A DNA stretch of 5,764 nt from Legionellaceae bacterium (GTDB taxonomy: Bacteria > Pseudomonadota > Gammaproteobacteria > Legionellales > Legionellaceae), in assembly GCA_947470005.1 (NCBI GenBank), contig CANISA010000113.1, positions 1-5,764 on the forward strand. The letters are read 5' to 3'. Under the pieces are notes generated by a model. It made no database searches. It was not told where the DNA came from and saw only the letters and a list, made by a program, of their open reading frames with translations. How positions within the stretch are numbered: the stretch's first letter is position 1; each line of letters opens with the position of its first letter. Below, in pieces: positions 1 through 5,764 of this stretch. Position numbers and translations under genes: made by a program.

Positions 1-5
1 AAAAA

Positions 6-416
6 ATGGGTAAAATAATGTTTCCAGAAATACCTGACGAAACACCCGAATCAAAAAAAAGTGGCCAAGGGTTGGCTTTACTCATTAGTCAATCAATAAA
101 AGCACTGTCCTATCTCGAGCTGGGTATCGATAAAGCAGTCATAAAAAAACTTCTGGCTGATCTTAATAATCCAGATGTCTTGCTGTACGTAACTGATGCA
201 GGGATGAGTACCTATGATCTCGTAGCCTTCAACAAACAGGGTGACCGCCACTGTTATCAAGTGGAATGCAATGAAGGTTTAGCCATCACATCATTGAGTA
301 AAATAAAACCCGAAGCATTATCAGTTAATAGCCAGCAATGTTGCATAGAAATAAAGGAAAAAATCAAGTCAACCCATGAAACAGAACCGGCTCCCACCGC
401 GCCGAGACCAAGGTAA
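6..416 (+). CDS. Hypothetical protein, 136 aa, possibly 5'-truncated
   Basis: I do not recognise this protein. The frame is open from the window edge, and the first ATG is only 5 bases in, so no ribosome site can be judged and the true start may lie upstream; a second in-frame ATG is at 18. The product looks soluble: no signal peptide, no membrane segment. Residues about 21-53 look helical, followed by an alternating hydrophobic/polar stretch (about 57-95) that suggests beta strands, including DVLLYVTDAG and YDLVAFNKQGD. Cysteines sit at 83, 88, 112 and 113, with a histidine at 82, too few and too irregular to claim a metal site. The C-terminus is charged and then proline-rich (EPAPTAPRPR). 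It is separated by about 180 bases from the efflux operon on the same strand, with a promoter-like region between, so a functional link is not implied. That it is a real gene is likely but rests on length and sensible composition only. Confidence 0.6.
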   Translation: MGKIMFPEIPDETPESKKSGQGLALLISQSIKALSYLELGIDKAVIKKLLADLNNPDVLLYVTDAGMSTYDLVAFNKQGDRHCYQVECNEGLAITSLSKIKPEALSVNSQQCCIEIKEKIKSTHETEPAPTAPRPR

Positions 417-448
417 CATTAACACGACCACCTGGGGAATAACCCTTT

Positions 449-485
449 ATTTATTCTCTTTTGATTTATTCTCTTGATTTATTCT
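449..485 (+). repeat. Three short direct repeats, ATTTATTCT(CTT)
   Basis: ATTTATTCTCTT occurs at 449-460 and again at 464-475, and the first nine bases recur at 477-485. The start-to-start spacings are 15 and 13 bases, so the copies do not sit on the same face of the helix. They may be a small slippage-prone tandem repeat or a set of protein binding sites. The sequence is simple and AT-rich, so chance or replication slippage is a fair explanation. Confidence 0.55.
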
Positions 486-511
486 AAGGACTCTTCTATG
501 TTGAATAGGAA

Positions 512-539
512 TTTACTCTTTAACATTCATCGTTAAAAT
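512..539 (+). promoter_or_regulatory. Candidate sigma70-type promoter for the efflux operon
   Basis: TTTACT at 512-517 matches four of six bases of the -35 consensus TTGACA. After a 16-base spacer, TAAAAT at 534-539 matches five of six bases of the -10 consensus TATAAT. Transcription would start near 546-548, just before the palindrome at 553-579, so a protein bound there could block RNA polymerase. A weaker alternative is TTGATT (474-479), a 17-base spacer and TATGTT (497-502). In AT-rich DNA such matches arise easily by chance. Confidence 0.35.
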
Positions 540-552
540 CCACGCTAACATA

Positions 553-579
553 ATATGAGCACTCTTAGAGTGTTCATAT
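553..579. promoter_or_regulatory. 27-bp palindrome, probable repressor operator
   Basis: The left arm ATATGAGCACTCT (553-565) and right arm AGAGTGTTCATAT (567-579) are reverse complements around a single central T at 566, with one mismatch (G559 against T573). This is 12 of 13 matched pairs. Near-perfect palindromes of this size immediately upstream of RND efflux genes are typical sites for dimeric TetR-family repressors. It ends 9 bases before a possible TTG start and 18 before the ATG of the outer-membrane factor gene. There is no T-run after it, so it is a poor fit to an intrinsic terminator. In the mRNA it could also fold into a leader hairpin next to the ribosome site. Which regulator binds it is unknown. 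Confidence 0.6.
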
Positions 580-597
580 AGAGAAATATTGGCACCT

Positions 598-2154
598 ATG
601 TTAAAAAATCTTGTCGTTATCACGTGCTTATTTCTTAATGCGTGCATGATGGTCGGTCCTGATTATAAAGAGCCGAAAACACCTGTTGCCGATCACTGGT
701 TAAAAACAAGTCCACTTGTCAGAGAAACACCCATCCAAGACGCACAATGGTGGACGCTGTTTAATGACCCCAATTTAACGGCTTTAATTAACGAAGGCTA
801 CCACACGAACTTAACCGTTCAGAGTGCAGGCGTTCGCGTCCTGCAAGCCCGGGCACAGCTGGCTCAATCTGTCGGTGAGCTTTACCCCCAACAACAAGCA
901 TTAACAGGTAATTACCTTACTTATCGTATTGGCGGCGGCTACTTGCAGAAAGTTTTGCCTTCCAGTTTTGATGCAGCAACACTCGGCGCTGCTGCATCCT
1001 GGGAAATTGACTTTTGGGGAAAATACCGTCGAGCCATTCAAGCGAATGATGCCACGTTTCTAGCTTCACTCGCAGCCTACGACAATGCGCTCGTAACGCT
1101 CACAGCCGATATTGCAAGCGCATACATCAACATTCGAACCGATGAATCGTTGATCCATGTCACTAAAGAAAACATCCAACTGCAAAAAATGAGCCTCACG
1201 TTAACCCAGTCGCGCTTCAGAGCGGGTCAAATCAGTTTACTGGATGTCGAGCAGGCACAAACTGAACTTGCCGAAACACAAGCAAGCCTCCCTACGCTCA
1301 TCAGCCAGTTACAGCATCAAAAAGACACCCTTGCCGTATTACTAGGCACGATCCCGAGTAACGTAGACGCATTGCTCGTCAAACATCATGGCATTCCTAA
1401 AGCACCACGGAAGATGGCCGTAGGCATTCCTAGAGAGGCGCTGGATAGGCGGCCAGATATTCATCAGGCCCGTCTGGAGGCTATCTCACAATCAGAATCC
1501 ATTGGCGCAATAAAAGCGAATCTTTACCCCGCCTTGTCGTTAACCGGATCGTTTTCCTTCGCTTCAAATAACATTAACAAGTCATCCATCAGTGATATTT
1601 TTAACTGGTCCAGTCGAACCATCACCGCAGGGCCCGCGCTGAGCTGGCCATTGCTTAATTATGGCCAAATTACCAATGCGGTACGTATGCAGGATGCGGC
1701 GTTCCAACTGGCCTTACTCAACTATCTCAATTTAATATTAAAAGCACAGCAAGAAGTCCAAGATAATATTACCCTCTACATTGAAACAACAAAAACAGAG
1801 CAATTTCTCACCAAAGCGAATCGCTCATCCATTAAAGCCACCCAACTGACCTTAATACGTTATAAAGAAGGTGAATCTGATTACACAACCGTACTGACTG
1901 CAGAACAGCAACAACTGCGCGTACAAACATCACTGGTTAATGCAGAAGGCGATGTTCCTCTAGCGCTGATCGCATTATATCGCACGCTGGGTGGCGGCTG
2001 GCAAATACGAAAAGGGAATGATATTGTGCCTAAACAGATTAAAGAAGAAATGGCGGCGCGAACCAACTGGGGCACGTTGCTAAAACAGAAAAATCATCAG
2101 CCTATCACCACCAAAAAACAAGAAATTGAGCAACTTTATCTACCGAGCTGGTAA
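598..2154 (+). CDS. Outer-membrane factor lipoprotein of RND efflux pump (NodT/TolC family)
   Basis: This is the outer-membrane channel of a tripartite efflux pump, expected to form a trimeric barrel with a long periplasmic tunnel. Numbered from ATG 598 (518 aa), a short signal peptide ends in the lipobox LNAC, giving a lipidated Cys16, followed by VGPDYKEP (19-26), a hallmark of NodT-type lipoprotein channels. Two outer-membrane efflux repeats follow. Family signatures include QWW (50-52), ASWEIDFWGKYRRA (133-146), RRPDIHQARL (284-293), YPALSLTGSF (310-319) and GPALSWPLLNYGQI (345-358). The family core ends at LYRTLGGGW (460-468), leaving a polar tail of 50 residues. An in-frame TTG at 589 would add three residues; AGAG at 580-583 is better spaced for that start, so the start is uncertain, but both keep the lipobox. 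It is the first gene of the operon, with the adaptor gene 5 bases downstream. Substrate cannot be deduced. Confidence 0.95.
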   Translation: MLKNLVVITCLFLNACMMVGPDYKEPKTPVADHWLKTSPLVRETPIQDAQWWTLFNDPNLTALINEGYHTNLTVQSAGVRVLQARAQLAQSVGELYPQQQALTGNYLTYRIGGGYLQKVLPSSFDAATLGAAASWEIDFWGKYRRAIQANDATFLASLAAYDNALVTLTADIASAYINIRTDESLIHVTKENIQLQKMSLTLTQSRFRAGQISLLDVEQAQTELAETQASLPTLISQLQHQKDTLAVLLGTIPSNVDALLVKHHGIPKAPRKMAVGIPREALDRRPDIHQARLEAISQSESIGAIKANLYPALSLTGSFSFASNNINKSSISDIFNWSSRTITAGPALSWPLLNYGQITNAVRMQDAAFQLALLNYLNLILKAQQEVQDNITLYIETTKTEQFLTKANRSSIKATQLTLIRYKEGESDYTTVLTAEQQQLRVQTSLVNAEGDVPLALIALYRTLGGGWQIRKGNDIVPKQIKEEMAARTNWGTLLKQKNHQPITTKKQEIEQLYLPSW

Positions 2155-2159
2155 TAAAC

Positions 2160-3317
2160 ATGGATCAAAACAGAAAATTAAAAATAGTACGAATCGCGCA
2201 AATAATGCTGGCATTCTTTATTCTCATTGATTTAGTTGTGCACTATAAAACAATGACTCATCCACCGCATTTGCCCATTCCACCTGTTATCGTTCAGCCG
2301 CCTGAATTAAAAAACATGGCTGAATACATCACGCAAACGGGGAACACGGTCGCCTATAATTCAGTCAATTTGGTTGCCCGTGTCGAGGGTTACCTCGATG
2401 CAATCACGTTTATTGATGGAACGTTTGTCAAAAAAGGAAAAGCCTTATTTACGATTGAGCCTGAATCTTACTTCGCCAAACTTCTAGAAGCAAAAGCCTC
2501 ACTAGAGGCACAAAAAGCAGGCGATGCTTATTCTAAAGCGGAATATGCGCGTCAAAAACGAATGTATAAAGAAAATGCGACGTCGCTGAATAATGTGGAA
2601 AAATGGTTAGCTAAAAGCCATGAATCCGAAGCTGAGGTCGATAAAGCAGTAGCCAATGTTGATATCGCTGCGATCAATTACAGTTATACACACATTAAAG
2701 CGCCCTTTGATGGGCGAATCGGTCGCCATCTTATCGATAAGGGCAATTTAGTCGGCAATGGTGTAGCCACTACGCTAGCAACCATCGAGCAACTGGATCC
2801 GATCTATGTCTATTTCAATCTTAACGAGCTTGATTTAATTAAGTTACGTGCAGCCGCGCGCGCAGCGGGGTATGACGCTAAAAAAATCAAACAAATTCCT
2901 GTTTACGTCAGTTTACAAAATGAAGCCGGATTTAAATATGAAGGCAAACTTGATTTTATCAACACCGGTCTTAACGCCTCAACAGGAACGATGGAATTTC
3001 GCGCCCTGTTACCCAATAAAAACAATACCCTCGTGCCCGGTCTCTTCGTGCAAGTTCGCGTTGCCATCACCAAACCTGCTCAGCAGTTAACCGTGCCGGA
3101 TACGGCGGTGCTGTATGATCAAATTGGCGCTTATTTACTGATCGTCGATAACAATAACACCGTTGTGTTGAGACGCATCGTGATGGGCAGTGTAGAACAA
3201 GGTCAACGGGCTATTCTCAATGGGCTGGAGGCGCATGATCGAGTCATCATCAGTGGACTGCAAAATGCAACGCCTGGCAATCAAGTTGATCCTCAACCTG
3301 AGAAGAAAGCAGAATGA
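2160..3317 (+). CDS. Periplasmic adaptor subunit of RND efflux pump (AcrA/HlyD-type membrane fusion protein)
   Basis: This 385-residue protein should link the inner-membrane permease to the outer-membrane channel. A hydrophobic segment at about 8-28 follows a basic N-terminus. It has no lipobox cysteine, so the protein is probably held by an uncleaved membrane anchor, unlike lipidated AcrA. The split lipoyl domain is at 72-101 (VARVEGYLDAI to FTIEP) and 176-199 (YTHIKAPFDGRIG to NLVG). Between them is a helical hairpin (about 102-175). At its tip, R131, M135 and S142 line up with the R-L-S residues that AcrA-type adaptors use to dock on the channel, with Leu replaced by Met. QLDPIYVYF (211-219) opens the beta-barrel domain, LVPGLFVQVRV (291-301) lies near its end, and ISGLQNATPGNQV (364-376) closes the membrane-proximal domain. 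The start is 5 bases after the upstream stop with only a weak ribosome site, and the stop overlaps the permease start by ATGA, so translational coupling is likely. Confidence 0.95.
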   Translation: MDQNRKLKIVRIAQIMLAFFILIDLVVHYKTMTHPPHLPIPPVIVQPPELKNMAEYITQTGNTVAYNSVNLVARVEGYLDAITFIDGTFVKKGKALFTIEPESYFAKLLEAKASLEAQKAGDAYSKAEYARQKRMYKENATSLNNVEKWLAKSHESEAEVDKAVANVDIAAINYSYTHIKAPFDGRIGRHLIDKGNLVGNGVATTLATIEQLDPIYVYFNLNELDLIKLRAAARAAGYDAKKIKQIPVYVSLQNEAGFKYEGKLDFINTGLNASTGTMEFRALLPNKNNTLVPGLFVQVRVAITKPAQQLTVPDTAVLYDQIGAYLLIVDNNNTVVLRRIVMGSVEQGQRAILNGLEAHDRVIISGLQNATPGNQVDPQPEKKAE

Positions 3318-5764
3318 TTTCTAAATTTTTTATTGAACGTCCTGTATTAGCCAATGTCATTGGGCTATTTCTCGTGCTGCTTGGATTGATTGCCATCGCC
3401 ATTTTACCGGTGTCTCAATACCCATCGATTGTGCCGCCAACCATCCAAGTCACAACGAGCTACCCTGGCGCTGACGCCAAAACGTTAATCAGTACCGTAG
3501 CACTCCCTATTGAACAGCAAGTCAATGGGGTGGAAAAAATGCTGTACATGCAATCCACCAGTGCTAATAACGGTACTTACTCGTTGATTGTCACCTTTGC
3601 TATCGGAACTGATCTCAACTTTGCGCAAGTGCTGGTACAAAATCGGGTGCAGTCAGCGATGGCACAATTGCCACAATCAGTGCAACAACAAGGCGTATTA
3701 GTACAGCAAAAATCCACAGCTATTCTGCAATTTATCACCCTAACGGCCAAAAACAATGAATATGATGGATTATTTCTTAATAACTATGCCGTTATTAACA
3801 TGCAAGATGTATTATCGCGCTTACCTGGCGTAGGAAATGTGCTTGTTTTTGGGTCAGGTAGCTATGCGATGCGCGTCTGGCTTGATCCGAAGAAAATGTT
3901 AGCTTATTCTTTAAATCCAAGCGATGTGCTTAATGCCATCAGTGGTCAAAATAAATCCGTTTCTGCGGGCCAAATCGCCGCAGCGCCCACCACAGGCAAG
4001 CAAGCCTATCAATTTACAGTCAACGTGCCCGGCCAACGTGCGGATCAGAATGAATTTGCCAATATCATCATCAAAAACCAAGCCACAGCGCCAAATCAAC
4101 AAGCAAACTCGAGCAGTAATGCCAAAATCGTACGTATCCGTGATGTAGGCCGTGTTGAGCTTGGCTCGTCGAGCTATAGTCAGCTCGCTAAGCTTAATGG
4201 CAAACCGACTGCAGCCATTGGTATCTATCAGCTTCCTGGAGCCAATGCACTCGCAGTCGCACAGGAAGTACGCAAGACCGTTGAGAAAATGGCTAAAAAA
4301 TTTCCGCCTGGACTCGAATATTCCATTCCCTTTGATACGACTATTTTCGTCAAAGCATCCATCAATGAAGTCTATAAAACGCTGTTTGAGGCTGGCATTT
4401 TAGTGCTACTGGTCATCCTTCTCTTCTTACAAAACGCCCGCGCGACAATGGTGCCCACAACAACCGTGCCAGTCACCATTATTGGTGCTTTTTTTACCAT
4501 ATTATTAATCGGTTACTCGATTAATTTATTAACCTTGTTTGCCTTAGTCTTGGCTATTGGTATTGTCGTGGATGATGCGATTGTTATAGTTGAGGGCGTT
4601 ACTCAACATATTGAACGTGGCGTTCCCCCGAAAGAATCGTCTATTTTAGCAATGAATGAACTCATTGGACCCATTATTGGCATCACATTAGTGCTTATGG
4701 CCGTCTTTGTGCCGGCAGGATTTATGCCTGGTTTAACAGGCGCTATGTACGCTCAGTTTGCATTGGTTATTGCTGCAACTGCATTTATCAGTGCCATCAA
4801 TGCCATGACCCTAAAGCCCACCCAATGCGCGTTGTGGCTCAACCCCATTGATAGGGAAAAACCTAAAAACATTTTTTTTCGTACCTTTGACAAGATATAT
4901 TATCCAATAGAACGTGCATACTTACGATTTATAGATAAGCTCGTGCAACGCAGCGGCTTTGTCTGCTTAATCGGGGCCCTCTTGGTTGCCTGCGCTATTT
5001 TTGGCTTAAGCCGAATCCCCACAGGTTTTATACCGATTGAAGATCAAGGGTATTTAGTGCTGAATGTACAACTACCCGATGGCGCGACCTTACATCGAAC
5101 AGAAGTGCTCATGGATGAGCTTCGCACACAAGTGTCTAAAATCGATGGGATTGCAAATGTCATTGCCATTGATGGGATTTCTCTTTTAGATAATAACGCA
5201 AGTCTAGCGAATGCTGGCGTTTTGTATATTATATTTAAGGATTGGAGTGAGCGAGGCAAAACTGCAGATTTAAAAGTGCTTTATGCCAAGCTTAATGATA
5301 TTGCCCAGCATACCTTAGGCGCCAACGTATTGGTCGTCGTGCCCCCAGCGATTCAGGGATTAGGATTGTCAGGTGGTTTTCAAATGCAGCTCGAATTGCA
5401 AGATGGGACCTTTGACTATCGTAAATTACAAGCCGCCACAGACCAATTGATTCAGTACGCTAATCAACAGCCCGAATTACAAAAAGTCATGACATCCTTT
5501 CGTGCTGAGGCACCACAGGCTGCAGCCCCCATTAATCGCACCAAGGCCGAATCCTTAGGCGTTTCTATTGCCGATGCCTCTGACGCATTGCAAACTTACC
5601 TGGGCTCATCTTACGTGAATCTTTTTACAAAATTTGGGCAAGTCTTTCAAGTGTACGTCCAAGCCGATGCGTCGTCACGAATGACCATTGAAGACGTACG
5701 AAATTATTATGTCAAAAACAAATCGGGTTCTATGGTGCCGCTGGGTACCCTCACTGACATCAGC
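3314..5764 (+). CDS. RND efflux permease, HAE1 family (MexF/AcrB-like), 3' end cut by window
   Basis: This is the proton-driven inner-membrane pump. The frame stays open for 817 codons to the window end; relatives have about 1,030-1,060 residues, so the C-terminal membrane half (TM8-TM12, including the partner of AcrB Lys940) lies outside. It opens with FFIERPVLANVIG and TM1 (about 13-31), then SQYPSIVPP, SYPGADAKT (49-57) and the first porter region. TM2-TM6 fall at about 354-500. TM4 holds the proton-relay pair Asp420-Asp421 in GIVVDDAIVIVE, equivalent to AcrB Asp407-Asp408. TM7 is about 547-566, followed by IPTGFIPIEDQGY and the second porter region with a switch-loop equivalent near 621-635. 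YDGLFLNNYAVINMQDVLSRLPGVG and ENxxI-type segments recall MexF more than AcrB. Oddities are a polar insert at about 255-270 and Gly428 where most relatives have Asn (VEN). The ATG overlaps the adaptor stop, with a purine-rich GAGAAGAAAG as ribosome site. Substrate specificity is not readable. Confidence 0.96.
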   Translation, partial: MISKFFIERPVLANVIGLFLVLLGLIAIAILPVSQYPSIVPPTIQVTTSYPGADAKTLISTVALPIEQQVNGVEKMLYMQSTSANNGTYSLIVTFAIGTDLNFAQVLVQNRVQSAMAQLPQSVQQQGVLVQQKSTAILQFITLTAKNNEYDGLFLNNYAVINMQDVLSRLPGVGNVLVFGSGSYAMRVWLDPKKMLAYSLNPSDVLNAISGQNKSVSAGQIAAAPTTGKQAYQFTVNVPGQRADQNEFANIIIKNQATAPNQQANSSSNAKIVRIRDVGRVELGSSSYSQLAKLNGKPTAAIGIYQLPGANALAVAQEVRKTVEKMAKKFPPGLEYSIPFDTTIFVKASINEVYKTLFEAGILVLLVILLFLQNARATMVPTTTVPVTIIGAFFTILLIGYSINLLTLFALVLAIGIVVDDAIVIVEGVTQHIERGVPPKESSILAMNELIGPIIGITLVLMAVFVPAGFMPGLTGAMYAQFALVIAATAFISAINAMTLKPTQCALWLNPIDREKPKNIFFRTFDKIYYPIERAYLRFIDKLVQRSGFVCLIGALLVACAIFGLSRIPTGFIPIEDQGYLVLNVQLPDGATLHRTEVLMDELRTQVSKIDGIANVIAIDGISLLDNNASLANAGVLYIIFKDWSERGKTADLKVLYAKLNDIAQHTLGANVLVVVPPAIQGLGLSGGFQMQLELQDGTFDYRKLQAATDQLIQYANQQPELQKVMTSFRAEAPQAAAPINRTKAESLGVSIADASDALQTYLGSSYVNLFTKFGQVFQVYVQADASSRMTIEDVRNYYVKNKSGSMVPLGTLTDIS

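Larger units (their letters stand above)
417..597 (+). other. Intergenic control region upstream of the efflux operon
   Basis: This AT-rich stretch contains no credible reading frame. In order it holds a weak GGG/CCC hairpin (435-445) followed by a T-rich run, three ATTTATTCT direct repeats (449-485), a promoter-like pair (512-539) and a 27-bp palindrome (553-579). The layout of promoter, then palindrome, then start codon is what one expects ahead of a repressed efflux operon. The roles of these elements are inferred from position and sequence only. Confidence 0.6.

Noticed and set aside
435..460. GGG-AATAA-CCC hairpin followed by a T-rich run, as a terminator for the small upstream gene
   Set aside because: The stem is only three or four pairs and the following run is interrupted by A and C, so it is too weak to annotate as a terminator.
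553..579. Palindrome as a CIRCE (HrcA) element
   Set aside because: It shares the GCACTC/GAGTG core with CIRCE, but the half-sites are separated by 3 bases rather than 9, and the genes downstream are efflux genes, not chaperones.
553..588. Palindrome as an intrinsic terminator
   Set aside because: No T-run follows the right arm (the next bases are AGAGAAATATT), and it lies about 140 bases past the upstream stop codon.
1881..2075. 64-codon open frame on the minus strand
   Set aside because: It lies wholly inside the outer-membrane factor gene, whose translation matches its family here; the antisense product has no recognisable feature.
2848..3090. 80-codon open frame in another frame of the plus strand
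   Set aside because: It is nested in the adaptor gene across conserved barrel-domain sequence and is a shadow frame.
3911..4403. Three open frames of 63-83 codons on both strands
   Set aside because: All fall inside the permease gene, whose own frame is continuous with conserved motifs throughout.
5044..5259. 71-codon minus-strand open frame
   Set aside because: It is antisense to conserved second-porter-domain sequence of the permease and has no independent support.
5764..5764. Permease as a truncated pseudogene
   Set aside because: The frame is open to the last base with no internal stop or frameshift; the missing C-terminus is simply due to the window edge.

Overview
This window looks like chromosomal DNA of a Gram-negative bacterium, most likely a gammaproteobacterium. 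The base composition is moderate and slightly AT-rich. The main content is a three-part envelope efflux system whose proteins resemble proteobacterial NodT, AcrA and MexF/AcrB families. A Legionellales-like host would fit the composition and protein style, but this is a guess from memory and no search was run.

Layout: (1) Positions 6-416 hold a small soluble protein of unknown function with no recognised family; its true start may lie before the window. (2) Positions 417-597 are a non-coding control region. It carries three ATTTATTCT direct repeats, a plausible sigma70-type promoter, and a striking 27-bp near-perfect palindrome just ahead of the efflux operon. (3) From 598 to the window edge there are three tightly packed same-strand genes: an outer-membrane factor lipoprotein of the NodT/TolC type, a periplasmic adaptor (AcrA/HlyD type) 5 bp after it, and an RND inner-membrane permease of the HAE1 family that overlaps the adaptor stop by ATGA. 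The permease is cut by the window end after 817 codons, so roughly the last fifth is missing.

Together the three products should form one proton-driven pump spanning both membranes. The permease takes up substrate from the periplasm or inner membrane, the adaptor bridges the gap, and the outer-membrane channel releases the substrate outside. Substrates cannot be read from the sequence; relatives export antibiotics, dyes, detergents or solvents. No regulator gene is visible, so the palindrome is the best clue to control: it looks like the site of a dimeric repressor (TetR or MarR type) encoded elsewhere. I see no mobile element, CRISPR array, RNA gene or clearly new system. The second-look items are the operator-like palindrome, the unplaced small gene and several family-level oddities in the pump proteins.
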